A DNA stretch of 64,000 nucleotides, taken from NCBI RefSeq assembly GCF_002201475.1, contig NZ_CP021422.1, forward strand, positions 1,736,001-1,800,000, written 5' to 3'. The position numbers and the translations under genes are program-made. Shown in pieces: positions 9,964 through 18,777 of the stretch. The DNA comes from Acutalibacter muris. Its GTDB lineage: Bacteria; Bacillota; Clostridia; Oscillospirales; Acutalibacteraceae. Under the pieces are notes generated by a model. That model searched no databases. It was given only the letters and a program-made list of their open reading frames with translations, and had not been told where the DNA came from. The stretch's first letter is position 1, and each line of letters opens with the position of its first letter.

Positions 9964-10857
9964 GTGATTGAAAAAAGAACGCCCTCGCGCCTTGTGTTCA
10001 ATGTCTTTAACTATGGCTTTATGATAATCTTTGCACTCTTGTGCATCATGCCCGTGTGGCACGTGGTGATGGCCTCACTGAGCAACCCACGGCTCTTAAT
10101 GGGAGCCTCCGGGATACTGGTGAAGCCACTGGGTAAGGTCACTCTTGAGGGCTACGGCATGGTGCTCCAAAACCGGAACATTCTGGTAGGCTATGGGAAC
10201 ACCATCTTCTATGTGCTGTTCACCAGTGTGTTCGGTACGATACTCACTGCCATTGCCGGGTACCTTGTATCCCGGACGGACTTCAAGCTGGCAAAGCCTC
10301 TGACGCTGTTTATCATGTTCACGATGATTTTCAGTGCCGGAACCATCCCCACCTACATGGTGATACGCAATATGGGTATGCTCAACACCCGCTGGGCTAT
10401 CCTGGTACCGGGGCTCATGAACACCTACTATATTATCATCATGAAGTCGGCTTTTGAACAGTTGCCCATGAGTTTTGAGGAGTCGGCAAAGCTGGACGGC
10501 GCAAACTCGCTGACCATCCTCTTTAAGATACTTATGCCAATGGTGAAGCCCACCTTGGCGGTGGTGGTGATGTTCACGGTAATCATGCAGTGGAACTCCT
10601 GGTACCTGGCATCTATTTATCTCGTGAAGGCCCGGGACAAGTGGCCCCTGCAGCTATTCATGCGCGACCTGCTGGTGAAGAACGACGCGTCCAAAATAGT
10701 TACCAACGCCAACGACGCAAACGCCGCTATAAATATGGCGGGGAACCTGGTGAAATACTGTGTCACTGTAGTTGGCACAGCGCCTATTCTGTTGGCTTAC
10801 CCCTTTGCCCAGAAATATTTTGTTTCAGGTATTACCCTGGGCGGGGTTAAAGGATAA
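9964..10857 (+). CDS. Sugar ABC transporter permease (YtcP/LplC-like)
   Basis: A 297-residue second permease of the importer, with six membrane segments and the EAA loop EESAKLDGANSLTILFKI. The GTG at 9964 follows AAAGGGGAG and is preferred to an ATG at 9925 that would overlap the first permease. The C terminus (FVSGITLGGVKG) is typical of the family. It pairs with the gene ending 16 bp upstream to form the transmembrane channel. Confidence 0.9.
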   Translation: MIEKRTPSRLVFNVFNYGFMIIFALLCIMPVWHVVMASLSNPRLLMGASGILVKPLGKVTLEGYGMVLQNRNILVGYGNTIFYVLFTSVFGTILTAIAGYLVSRTDFKLAKPLTLFIMFTMIFSAGTIPTYMVIRNMGMLNTRWAILVPGLMNTYYIIIMKSAFEQLPMSFEESAKLDGANSLTILFKILMPMVKPTLAVVVMFTVIMQWNSWYLASIYLVKARDKWPLQLFMRDLLVKNDASKIVTNANDANAAINMAGNLVKYCVTVVGTAPILLAYPFAQKYFVSGITLGGVKG

Positions 10858-10888
10858 ATTGAGCGAAAATATGAAGGAGGAAAACCAA

Positions 10889-12610
10889 ATGTCAAAGAAA
10901 TTACTGGCACTGACACTGGCTCTTGCCATGCTGTTGACCTTACTGGGGGCGTGCGGCGGTAAGCCGGACAGCAGCTCCGGCAGCAGTGCCGCAAGCACCG
11001 GCGAGAGCAGCTCCGAGGCCGCGAGCCAGCCGGAGGAACCCACGGTGGACACCAGCGAGACCCAGAGCATCAGCATCTTCATGCAGGCTGACGATGTACC
11101 AGAGGGAACTCCCGGGGACGATGGCGCTGTGCTGAACTACTGGAAGGAAATGTTTAACCTGGAGATCGAGTGGCAGAAACCGCCCCAGGGCAGTGAGCAG
11201 GAGCAGCTGAGCATGATGTTCGGCACAGGAGACTACACGGACGTGATAGACCTGGGCTTCAATACCGAGAACCTCAGCACCCTCTGTCAGGATGGGGTTA
11301 TCTATGAGCTGTCTGAGTACATAGACAAGTATATGCCCAACTATAAGGCCGTGCTGGAAGCCAATCCCGATGTGAAGTCAGCGCTGTATGACGATGAGGG
11401 GCATATCTACAGCATTGCCACCGTGCAGGAGAACCCCAAGCAGTGGGGCGGGCTGGTGTACCGCCGGGACATTCTTGAGACCATGACCGGCGGAAATATC
11501 GCCTTCCCCAGCGGGAACAACGAGCCCTCCACCGTAGAGGACTGGGAGTATATGCTGGGCCTGATGAAACAGTATTTTGACACGTCCGGGATGCCCGAGA
11601 CAGCCTGTCTTATCATTCCCGCCTCCGGCTACTTCTCCACTGGCGAGCTGATGGGCGGCTTCGGCATCGGCGGCGTGGACTACATCACCGACGACGGCAA
11701 GGCGGCCTATGGCATAGCCGAGGACAATTTCTACAACTACCTGAGCAAAATGAAGGAGTGGTACAAAAAAGGTTACGTCTACGCCGACTTCGCAAGCCGC
11801 TCCCAGGATCTGTTTTACCTGCCCAACACCGCTCTGACCTACGGCGGCGCGGCGGGGGTCTGGTACGGGCTTGCCGCCAATCTTGGCGGGGCCATGTCTC
11901 TGCCGGAGTATGAGCTGATCATGGACGTCCAGCCCATCAACTCGCCGGCTGACACAGAGCACGGAATAGAAAAGCCTCTTGGCATCTACCTGGATTCGGG
12001 CCGGGCCAGCAACAATGCCGGGTTCGCCGTCTCCACCGCCTGTGACGAGGAGAAACTGATCCGCGTGCTGAACGCCTTCGACTACTTCTATACGGAGGAG
12101 GGCTCCTGTGTGCGCACTATGGGCCTTACCAGCGAGGAGGGTGCGGCTGAGTGCCAGGACTACATCGAAAAGGGTATCACCAAGGGTACCCGCGAGCCCA
12201 ACTCCCGCAAGTGGACTGCCGAGATGGAGAAAAACACAGAAGGCGTTACCGCTTTTGCCTCTGACCGTATGCCCGGCGTAAAAGTGGACTATCCCGCCCG
12301 GGAGAGCGACCTTATCGATGGCATCTACTATACTGACGTAGGTCACGAGGCCTGGACAAAGTACGGCAACGCCAACGTATTCCCGCTCTCCGTGACCTTT
12401 ACTCCGGAGGAGACCAGCGAGATAAACACCATCAACACAAATATGCAGGACTATGCCAACGGCAAGATCGCCAACTTCATCATAGGCCGCGACGAGCTAA
12501 CCCCCGATACCTTTGCCGCCTATCAGCAGCAACTGAAGGATCTTGGGCTGGAGCGCTACCTGGAGCTCCGGCAAGCGGGCTATGACCGGTATCTTGCGCG
12601 GTCAAAATAA
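10889..12610 (+). CDS. Extracellular sugar-binding lipoprotein of the ABC importer
   Basis: A 573-residue solute-binding protein. It begins with a lipoprotein signal peptide (LTLALAMLLTLLGAC, lipobox LGAC), followed by a Ser/Gly/Glu-rich linker to about residue 60 and the two-lobed binding domain. The length and opening resemble LplA-type proteins for complex oligosaccharides. ATG 10889 follows AAGGAGG. It lies 31 bp after the second permease, completing the operon. The ligand is probably the oligosaccharide whose terminal sugar the GH2 enzyme releases; this is inferred from neighbours only. Confidence 0.9.
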   Translation: MSKKLLALTLALAMLLTLLGACGGKPDSSSGSSAASTGESSSEAASQPEEPTVDTSETQSISIFMQADDVPEGTPGDDGAVLNYWKEMFNLEIEWQKPPQGSEQEQLSMMFGTGDYTDVIDLGFNTENLSTLCQDGVIYELSEYIDKYMPNYKAVLEANPDVKSALYDDEGHIYSIATVQENPKQWGGLVYRRDILETMTGGNIAFPSGNNEPSTVEDWEYMLGLMKQYFDTSGMPETACLIIPASGYFSTGELMGGFGIGGVDYITDDGKAAYGIAEDNFYNYLSKMKEWYKKGYVYADFASRSQDLFYLPNTALTYGGAAGVWYGLAANLGGAMSLPEYELIMDVQPINSPADTEHGIEKPLGIYLDSGRASNNAGFAVSTACDEEKLIRVLNAFDYFYTEEGSCVRTMGLTSEEGAAECQDYIEKGITKGTREPNSRKWTAEMEKNTEGVTAFASDRMPGVKVDYPARESDLIDGIYYTDVGHEAWTKYGNANVFPLSVTFTPEETSEINTINTNMQDYANGKIANFIIGRDELTPDTFAAYQQQLKDLGLERYLELRQAGYDRYLARSK

Positions 12611-12636
12611 GAGAAAATAAGATTTTACCATAGTTT

Positions 12637-12864
12637 GTGGGAAGCCTCAAGAGCAAAAGTGCCTTGAGGACATTCGACCGGTATGCAAACTTGAAGTATA
12701 AATATGGGAGCCGAAACTTTTGGTGCAGAGGGACTATGTGGATACAGTGGGAAAGAATGCAAAGAAAATGGGAGTGCATCCAGAACCAACTGGAGGAGCT
12801 GGCGGTGGACCAGATATCACTGAAGGAGTACATGGACCCGTTTACGAATAGCAAGAGAAAGTAG
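12637..12864 (+). pseudogene. IS200/IS605-type TnpA remnant (C-terminal half)
   Basis: Recognisable end of a Y1 transposase: FDRYANLKYKYGSRNFWCRG, then QNQLEE and DQISLKEYMDPF. The middle (about 12735-12780) reads correctly only in another frame (DYVDTVGKNAKK), so two compensating frameshifts are present. The catalytic Tyr of the YIxNQ motif is Cys here (CIQNQ). The N-terminal half with the HUH metal site is missing. The element is dead. Confidence 0.75.
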
Positions 12865-12936
12865 GCAAAGAAAACAGTCGCTTTCAGCGGCTGCCTGTAA
12901 TTGTGGTGCGATGGCAAATCCTCAGTGCCCCTTCCA

Positions 12937-12996
12937 GGGGTCAGCATATTCTGACCCCTCTGGGGTCTGTGCAAACCACTAGTTTACTAGTGGTTT
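12937..12996. repeat. Tandem hairpins at the likely right end of the IS200 remnant
   Basis: Perfect inverted repeat GGGGTCAG/CTGACCCC (12937-12944, 12951-12958), then AAACCACTAG/CTAGTGGTTT with a four-base loop (12973-12982, 12987-12996). Subterminal hairpins next to the tnpA end are the hallmark of IS200/IS605 ends. Two copies in a row could also act as a transcription stop after the importer operon. Confidence 0.55.
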
Positions 12997-13085
12997 TGAT
13001 TTAACATTCAATTTTGTTTACCTGCACCATAGGCACCTCGCAGTCCATACAAGCTATGCGAACTTCTCGAGTAGCCCGAACTGAA

Positions 13086-13392
13086 CACCCGCAACACATA
13101 CTGGCGGACAAAGGATATAACAGCGATCAGTTTATACGTTGGCTGGAGGAACGGGGCGAGATTGTGGTGATCCCCAGCTAAAGCATCGCTAAACCTCCCA
13201 GAAAAGCTTAAGGGCACACATATTAAAGAACGTCATCTGGTGGCAAATCTGCTCCTCAAGCTCAAAAATAACCGCCGCTTTGCTACCAGATACGAGAAGA
13301 AGGCTCTTTATTTCCAGGCCGTTGTTTGTCTTTCTTGTATCCCGTTTGGCTACTTTGATGGTTTAAAAACACTCTCTAGGACTGTACCGTAA
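13086..13392 (+). pseudogene. IS5-family DDE transposase remnant
   Basis: Two fragments of one transposase C terminus. First, HILADKGYNSDQFIRWLEERG from 13086 to a stop near 13180. Second, KERHLVANLLLKLKNNRRFATRYEKKA, 13225 to the stop at 13390. They match the Y-K-x-R-x-x-x-E and R-x-x-TRY region of IS5-like enzymes. The catalytic Glu is replaced by Ala (HLVAN). Internal stops and loss of the N-terminal domains make it inactive. Confidence 0.7.
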
Positions 13393-13412
13393 TTTAACAC
13401 ATAGTTGTCATA

Positions 13413-13440
13413 GTACCCTTCACTTTCATGTGAAGGGTAC
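13413..13440. repeat. Perfect 11-bp hairpin between IS remnant and GNAT gene
   Basis: GTACCCTTCAC (13413-13423), six-base loop, GTGAAGGGTAC (13430-13440). No long T run follows on either strand. It may be an IS end, or a weak terminator for the leftward prmA operon ending at 13461. Confidence 0.5.
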
Positions 13441-13460
13441 TGACCTCTAGGATTTTAATT

Positions 13461-14522
13461 TTATATTGTTATCCAGTAGCGCCGTAGGCCGTCGATTAAG
13501 TTTTCTAATTCGCCGCCGCAATCCTCAATAGTGTGTGCGGAACCTGGATTATTGTCGTCACAGCAGACCAGAACCTTACTTACATTCCTCTCCTTAGCTT
13601 TCTCAATACCCAGCCCCAGCATGTATGGCGCAAAGCCGTTCCCACGCTGGCTAGGGCGGATGCCGTAGCCGATGTTTCCGCCGCCGTTCAGGAGACGCTC
13701 GGTGAGATAGTGACGCAGGTCCAGTGCGCCTGTGGGGCCGGTATGCTGGCTGTTGAGTATGTACAGCGTTGATTTAGCATATGTGGGCTTCGGCACAACA
13801 AAACGCCAAGCTATACTGCGCTCCAGCCATCGCTCAAAGCTCATATCCTTTGGGTCCAGACCGAAGGGGGTAACGTCTTTGTCAACTTCGATGAACTCAC
13901 GCTGCATATTCTCAAGCTCTATACGGTCGGTATTCTCTGGCAGCTCCAGTGAAAACCCAGCTTCCTTTGCACGCATCGCCCAGTATTCCCAGGCGCGCAT
14001 GGAGTAGCAGCACAGGTCGCGTTCCTCGCCGTTATAGATTACGCTGCCGGAACGCAGAGTGCCCTCGTACGTGAAGCCGGACTTCTCTATCACCCTGCGG
14101 GAACGCTGGTTTATGGTGTAGTGGTTGACGGTCAGCAGTCTCAGCTTCAGCGCTCGGAAGGCATAGTCTATAGCGGCGCGGACCGCCTCGGTCATGAGCC
14201 CCTGGCCCCAATAGTCCTTGCCAAGTACATATCCAAGGTTCCGACAACCCTTAACGTCTGGACGGCTGCCGTCAGGCTCAATGCCTATAGAACCGATTAC
14301 CCTGCCGTTTTCTTTATTCTCAACAGCCAGCTTGATGTCATTTTCGTCAGTATTGTTTACCCACCTACTGAGTCTTTTCCGGGAATCCTCTATGCTCCCA
14401 TGGGGCTCCCAGCCCGCCCAAGGGCCAACGTCTGGATCCTTGGCGTAATTGTAGAAATCCTGCAAATCCTCCATATGCCAGGTGCGTAATCGTATTCGGT
14501 CTGTTTCCAGCGCAATATTCAT
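13461..14522 (-). CDS. Tandem-GNAT acetyltransferase
   Basis: A 353-residue protein with two GNAT modules. The N-terminal one (about 1-180) is RimJ/RimL-like: LRTWHMEDLQDFYNYAKDPDVGPWAGW, then GYVLGKDYWGQGLMTEA for acetyl-CoA. The C-terminal one (about 190-353) has GNIGYGIRPSQRGNGFAPYMLG, a second acetyl-CoA loop. Acetyl acceptors are unknown. ATG 14522 has AAGGAGA at good distance and lies 4 bp after the cupin stop, so it is the last gene of the prmA operon. Longer upstream starts would run through the cupin gene. Confidence 0.82.
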   Translation of the reverse strand: MNIALETDRIRLRTWHMEDLQDFYNYAKDPDVGPWAGWEPHGSIEDSRKRLSRWVNNTDENDIKLAVENKENGRVIGSIGIEPDGSRPDVKGCRNLGYVLGKDYWGQGLMTEAVRAAIDYAFRALKLRLLTVNHYTINQRSRRVIEKSGFTYEGTLRSGSVIYNGEERDLCCYSMRAWEYWAMRAKEAGFSLELPENTDRIELENMQREFIEVDKDVTPFGLDPKDMSFERWLERSIAWRFVVPKPTYAKSTLYILNSQHTGPTGALDLRHYLTERLLNGGGNIGYGIRPSQRGNGFAPYMLGLGIEKAKERNVSKVLVCCDDNNPGSAHTIEDCGGELENLIDGLRRYWITI

Positions 14523-14526
14523 GGTT

Positions 14527-14907
14527 CTAGTCTCCTTCTTCGTTATTTTTATCTTGATAGGCATACCCAAAGTGTATGGGCGGAGCAGTAACTGACAGGT
14601 ACACAAATTTCTCCTGTACGTCATTTTGCAGCCCATGGATATCCCCATCTCCGAAGCGGACCACATCTCCGGCGTTGAACTGCATCTCTGTGCCGCTTTC
14701 AAACAGCAGCTTGCCCGAGCCTTGTAGGGCGTACCATATCTGCTCCGAGCAATCATGGACGTGCCGGGGCTGACAGGCGCCTGGCTCCAAATGCACCTCT
14801 GTGATGGTGACCCGGGTGCTGGAGGAGTTATCTGGGTTCAGCAGCTGACGGGAAATCACACCGGGGTTGCTAAGTGAGGGCACAGCGCTTTTATGAATAA
14901 ACTCCAT
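14527..14907 (-). CDS. Small cupin-domain protein
   Basis: A 126-residue single-domain cupin. Motif 1 (PRHVHDCSEQIWYALQGSG) and motif 2 (FNAGDVVRFGDGDIHGLQN) supply the His and Glu residues expected to hold a metal. Small stand-alone cupins are often sugar or small-ligand binders or isomerases; the function here is unknown. It lies between prmA and the GNAT gene with gaps of a few bases, so it is co-transcribed. Confidence 0.78.
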   Translation of the reverse strand: MEFIHKSAVPSLSNPGVISRQLLNPDNSSSTRVTITEVHLEPGACQPRHVHDCSEQIWYALQGSGKLLFESGTEMQFNAGDVVRFGDGDIHGLQNDVQEKFVYLSVTAPPIHFGYAYQDKNNEEGD

Positions 14908-14912
14908 TTTGC

Positions 14913-15842
14913 TTACCTTTCCTTCACTTTCAGTGCCATTGCCACCCAGCCTCGCTCCGTTTTCCGCTGTAGGACGGTGAACCTGCCCGCCAGCGCATCC
15001 AGTACATCCTGCTCCCTGGTGTCGATAATGCCGCTGATGATGTACACTCCATTGGGTGCAAGAAACTCCGGCACAGAGCAGCTCAGCTCGATTACGATAT
15101 CGGCCACAATGTTCGCGGCTACCATCTGGTACTTCCCGGAGACCCTATCCGCGAGATTGCCGCAGATACCGATGAACTTTCCTTCAACGCCGTTGAGCCG
15201 GGCATTTTCGGCTGCGGTCTTTACCGCCAGAGGGTCTATATCCACACCAACAGCGGAGCCCGCGCCCAGCAGCAACGCGGCCACGGACAGTATGCCGCTG
15301 CCGCATCCCACGTCAAGGAAATCTGTTCCGGGGGTCAGGTACTCTTCGATAAGCTCCATACAGAGCCGTGTGGTTTCGTGGGTGCCAGTACCGAAGGCCA
15401 AGCCGGGCTCCAGGTTCAGCACGGCGCGGCCCATGTTGTCAAAGTCCTCCTCCCAGATGGGGCGTATAAGCAGCTTTTTGCCCACGGGTATAGGCTTAAA
15501 ATATTTCTTCCAGTTGTTTAGCCAGTCGTCCATGGCGCAGTCCACCCGGTCGATGCTGTACTCGATACCGCAGGAGCTCAACCGCTCCTCAAGAAAAGAG
15601 ATCGCTTCGGTGGGGTTGTCCTCGGGGCTAATATATATATGTATGATGGCCTTGGTGCGGTCCTTGGCAAGCAGCTCCTCGTCTATCAGGTCAATATGGG
15701 CTATTTCCAGGGCTTTTTCTTCTAAATCGGAGTAGTCCTCAATATAGATACCATGAGGCACCGTCATATTGGCAATGTCCCCGGCAAGGTCAGCCTTTGA
15801 CGAGGGCACGCATATTTTTATCTCGGTCCAGTTTTCACTCAT
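14913..15842 (-). CDS. prmA: Ribosomal protein L11 methyltransferase PrmA
   Basis: A 309-residue SAM-dependent methyltransferase that trimethylates ribosomal protein L11. The N-terminal third is the L11-recognition domain with the DWLNNWKKYFKPIPVG signature. The catalytic domain has AFGTGTHETTRLC, motif I DVGCGSGILSVAA and the NIVADI loop. ATG 15842 (MSENWTEIKI) is chosen because the promoter at 15889-15917 would place upstream in-frame ATGs before the transcript. First gene of a prmA-cupin-GNAT operon. In many Firmicutes prmA lies next to dnaJ; here dnaJ is about 6 kb away. Confidence 0.93.
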   Translation of the reverse strand: MSENWTEIKICVPSSKADLAGDIANMTVPHGIYIEDYSDLEEKALEIAHIDLIDEELLAKDRTKAIIHIYISPEDNPTEAISFLEERLSSCGIEYSIDRVDCAMDDWLNNWKKYFKPIPVGKKLLIRPIWEEDFDNMGRAVLNLEPGLAFGTGTHETTRLCMELIEEYLTPGTDFLDVGCGSGILSVAALLLGAGSAVGVDIDPLAVKTAAENARLNGVEGKFIGICGNLADRVSGKYQMVAANIVADIVIELSCSVPEFLAPNGVYIISGIIDTREQDVLDALAGRFTVLQRKTERGWVAMALKVKER

Positions 15843-15888
15843 ATGCTCAACTCTTTCCTGGTATATTTCCACCATTATCTTGATAGCC

Positions 15889-15917
15889 ATTTTAAACCCC
15901 GCAGGTTTTTTTGTCAA
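15889..15917 (-). promoter_or_regulatory. Promoter of the prmA operon
   Basis: On the minus strand, TTGACA at 15917-15912, a 17-bp spacer and TAAAAT at 15894-15889. It lies in the 126-bp gap to the divergent spoVB-like gene. Confidence 0.75.
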
Positions 15918-15968
15918 TATTTCTACGGAAATCTTTACCATTTTAACTGCTTTAGAAGGAGTGGCCCC

Positions 15969-17495
15969 ATGACTAAGAAAAAATTTTTTCTCCAGGGAGC
16001 TTTGCTTACCCTAGTATCCCTATTCCTGCGCATCACCAATATGGGGTACCGCTCCTATCTGTCCCAGCAGATAGGAGCAAAGGGCATGGGGCTTTATCAG
16101 CTTATATTCTCCATATTCATGCTCACGGTGACCCTTTCCACCTCCGGCATAAGCCTGGCTGTGACAAGGATGGTAACCGCTGCGCTGGCAAAGGGCAGGG
16201 GAGAGACGGTGCGCTCCGTTGTGGCAAAGTGCTTTGGGTTCTGCCTGACCATCAGTGTCTGTATAGCGGTGGGCCTATTTTTAACCGCGGACTTTGCGGC
16301 GGGGATTTTTCTCGGGGATCCTACGGCCGCGCCTTGCCTGAGAATATTAGGGTTTGGGCTTCCATTTATGTCCATGTGCACCTGTATGAAGGGCTATTTT
16401 CTGGCCGTTGACGAATCGCTCTCAACCGCGGTTTCCGACGCTTTGGAGCAGATACTTACCATCGGCGCGACAGTGTTTTTCTTTTGGGAATTTGCCCCGC
16501 AGAGTATAGAGTCCGCGTGTCTGGCCGCTATGGCGGCATCGACCCTGGGCGAGGCGGTCTCCTTTGCAGTAAGCTGGTGCGCGTATAGGAGAAGTATCCG
16601 CAGACACACGCCCAAAAGAGGGGAAAAGAGCAGCGGCGTGCTTCGCAGTCTGGGGCATATTGCGCTGCCCTGTACACTCAGCTCCGCCGCAAGAAGCCTG
16701 CTGAATACTGGGGAGAACCTGCTGATACCACGGGAACTGCAAAAGTATGGCCTTGGCTACTCAGCCTCCTTGTCCCAGTATGGGCTTTTACAGGGTATGG
16801 CAATGCCAATGCTATACTTTCCGTCTTCATTTTTGACATCCTTTGCCTCACTGTTGATACCGAAGATTGCGAAGGAACGGGAGTTGAGCCATAAAAACGC
16901 GGTTGCATATATATCGGGGCGGGCCGTGCAGGCAGCTCTGGCCTTTGGAATGTTCTTTGCGGCGCTTTTTATGGCTTTCGGAGACAGCTGGGGCCAGGCG
17001 TTTTACAAAAGCGATAGTGCTGGCCAGTACCTTCGGATACTAGCTCCACTGGTTCCCTTGACATATTTGGATGTAGTGGTTGACAATCTCCTAAAAGGTC
17101 TGGACGAACAATTCAATTCCATGAAATATAACTTTACAGATTCACTGATACGCGTTATACTGGTATTATGTTTTTTGCGCTTTTTCGGAATGGAGAGTTA
17201 TGTATGTATACTATTTTTCAGCACGATTTTTAACGCATCCTTGAGCCTGCACCGGTTAATGAAGGTAAGCCATCTGCACATTTCCGTAGTTCAGCATATT
17301 CTGCTTCCAATGTTCTGTGCGGTTCTGGCAGTAGGTTTGAGCAGATTGCTATTAGTAAATTTAGTTATATCCAACAGATTCTTGCAGGTCTTTATTCAAA
17401 CAGTCACGGCCGGAGCCCTATTTGCCGTGAGCTATTTGGGGATAGGACAATGGGTAATGCAGGTTAAAACATCAGCGCTGCAAACAGAGAAATAA
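15969..17495 (+). CDS. spoVB: SpoVB-like polysaccharide flippase (MOP superfamily)
   Basis: A 508-residue multi-pass membrane protein with about 14 hydrophobic segments. It opens KKFFLQGALLTLVSLFLRITNMGYRSYLSQ and continues IGAKGMGLYQLIFSI, typical of the stage V sporulation protein B / MurJ-like flippases. These move lipid-linked precursors across the membrane, in spore formers for cortex peptidoglycan. AGAAGGAG precedes the ATG at 15969. A terminator follows at 17503. The paralogues YtgP and SpoVB are hard to separate without alignment. Confidence 0.82.
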   Translation: MTKKKFFLQGALLTLVSLFLRITNMGYRSYLSQQIGAKGMGLYQLIFSIFMLTVTLSTSGISLAVTRMVTAALAKGRGETVRSVVAKCFGFCLTISVCIAVGLFLTADFAAGIFLGDPTAAPCLRILGFGLPFMSMCTCMKGYFLAVDESLSTAVSDALEQILTIGATVFFFWEFAPQSIESACLAAMAASTLGEAVSFAVSWCAYRRSIRRHTPKRGEKSSGVLRSLGHIALPCTLSSAARSLLNTGENLLIPRELQKYGLGYSASLSQYGLLQGMAMPMLYFPSSFLTSFASLLIPKIAKERELSHKNAVAYISGRAVQAALAFGMFFAALFMAFGDSWGQAFYKSDSAGQYLRILAPLVPLTYLDVVVDNLLKGLDEQFNSMKYNFTDSLIRVILVLCFLRFFGMESYVCILFFSTIFNASLSLHRLMKVSHLHISVVQHILLPMFCAVLAVGLSRLLLVNLVISNRFLQVFIQTVTAGALFAVSYLGIGQWVMQVKTSALQTEK

Positions 17496-17502
17496 GTATC
17501 AC

Positions 17503-17549
17503 GCCGTAGGCAGGGGAAAGGGCATTCTCCTTCCTACGGCAAATTTTTT
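17503..17549 (+). terminator. Terminator after the spoVB-like gene
   Basis: Stem GCCGTAGG (17503-17510) with CCTACGGC (17533-17540), then AAATTTTTT. It separates this gene from the heat-shock operon. Confidence 0.75.
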
Positions 17550-17590
17550 GAAAATTCTGGTAATTCATAAACAATTTACAAATTACTGTC

Positions 17591-17619
17591 TTGACTTTTT
17601 CTGACCATCGTGGTACATT
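17591..17619 (+). promoter_or_regulatory. Promoter of the hrcA-dnaK operon
   Basis: TTGACT at 17591-17596, 17-bp spacer and TACATT at 17614-17619. The CIRCE operator begins 12 bp downstream, where HrcA would block the initial transcribed region. Confidence 0.6.
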
Positions 17620-17630
17620 ATAGATACAGT

Positions 17631-17657
17631 TTAGCACTCGATAATAATGAGTGCTAA
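17631..17657 (+). promoter_or_regulatory. CIRCE operator
   Basis: TTAGCACTC (17631-17639), nine bases, GAGTGCTAA (17649-17657), a perfect copy of the conserved HrcA-binding site. It predicts repression of the downstream operon at normal temperature and release on heat stress, when GroEL no longer supports HrcA. Confidence 0.96.
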
Positions 17658-17705
17658 ATGCGGCAGGAGAACTAAGCGAGGCCCAACAGAAGGGAGGGCT
17701 GTCAA

Positions 17706-18731
17706 GTGGAACTTACCCTGCGGAAAGAAAAGATATTGAGCTCGGTAGTCACGGAATTTCTCAAGAGTGGAGAGCCGGTTGGAAGCAAAGTTATCGCCGA
17801 GGAGATAGGCGTTTCTTCGGCCACCGTTCGTAACGAAATGTCCGGCCTAACTGAAATGGGGCTTTTGGAGCAGCCGCACACTTCGGCGGGCCGTGTGCCT
17901 TCTCAGAAGGGATACCGGGAATTTGTGGACCGGCTGATGGAGGTGCCTTCGCTGACCCCGGAGGAAAAGCGGCTGATAGATGCGAAGCTGGCGCCGGTAT
18001 TGTACGATACGGAGCAGTTGTTGGTGCGCACTGTTGAGCTGGCGGCTTCTATAAGCAGATGTGCGGCGGCTGTCACCACTCCAGGTGGTGCAGGAGCTAG
18101 GGTCAGGGCGATACAGCTGGTGCAGACCAGCCGGCGCACGGCTATGCTGCTGATGATGAGCTCAACAGGAACTATGAAGAATCGCATATTTCGATGTGAT
18201 TATGATTTGACCACAGATATTCTCCGTGTGTTCTTCAGAGCGTTCAACGAAAGGATTGCTGGTAAAAAGGTTTCTGACATTACCCCAGCGTTTTTGCAGA
18301 GTCTCGGAGCGTCTCTTGGTGAAATGTACGCTCTAGTGGGCGCACCGTTGAGAGCGCTGCTGGAGGCGGCCCATGACACCGCGCGTACTGAGATGCTGCT
18401 TGGGGGACAGATGAATCTGCTTTTTTACCCGGAGATTGAGCCCAGAAACGCCAGGAATATTCTGGGTCTGCTGGAAAATAAAGAGGAATTCTCTATGCTT
18501 TTGCGGCAGAAGCCGGGCAAAGTGACCACTATGATAGGCCGAGAGTGCGGACGGCCAGAACTGGATACAGTGTCTATGATGGTATCGCGCTATACTATAG
18601 ACAGACAGGACGCCGGGGCGGTTGCGGTGGTTGGACCGGTACGCATGGACTATCCACGGCTCACCGCTGTGCTGGAATATCTGACAGATACGCTCAGCGC
18701 CCAGCTGACACAGCTGACAGGAGATAATTAG
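17706..18731 (+). CDS. hrcA: Heat-inducible transcription repressor HrcA
   Basis: A 341-residue repressor. The N-terminal winged helix is visible in LTLRKEKILSSVVTEFLKSG and SSATVRNEMSGLTEMGLLEQPHTSAGR. A GAF-like dimerisation domain follows, with a C-terminal VVGPVRMDYPRLTAVLEYL. It binds the CIRCE site 49 bp upstream and so represses its own operon. The start is GTG at 17706 with GGGAGG upstream. Normal family length. Confidence 0.96.
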   Translation: MELTLRKEKILSSVVTEFLKSGEPVGSKVIAEEIGVSSATVRNEMSGLTEMGLLEQPHTSAGRVPSQKGYREFVDRLMEVPSLTPEEKRLIDAKLAPVLYDTEQLLVRTVELAASISRCAAAVTTPGGAGARVRAIQLVQTSRRTAMLLMMSSTGTMKNRIFRCDYDLTTDILRVFFRAFNERIAGKKVSDITPAFLQSLGASLGEMYALVGAPLRALLEAAHDTARTEMLLGGQMNLLFYPEIEPRNARNILGLLENKEEFSMLLRQKPGKVTTMIGRECGRPELDTVSMMVSRYTIDRQDAGAVAVVGPVRMDYPRLTAVLEYLTDTLSAQLTQLTGDN

Positions 18732-18777
18732 GGAGCGTATATACAATAACAAAATAGCAGGAAAGGAGCTGCTCAAC

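Noticed and set aside
11378..12346. Long open frame antisense to the sugar-binding lipoprotein
   Set aside because: Shadow of a real gene; Val/Gly/His-rich low-complexity product and no start signal.
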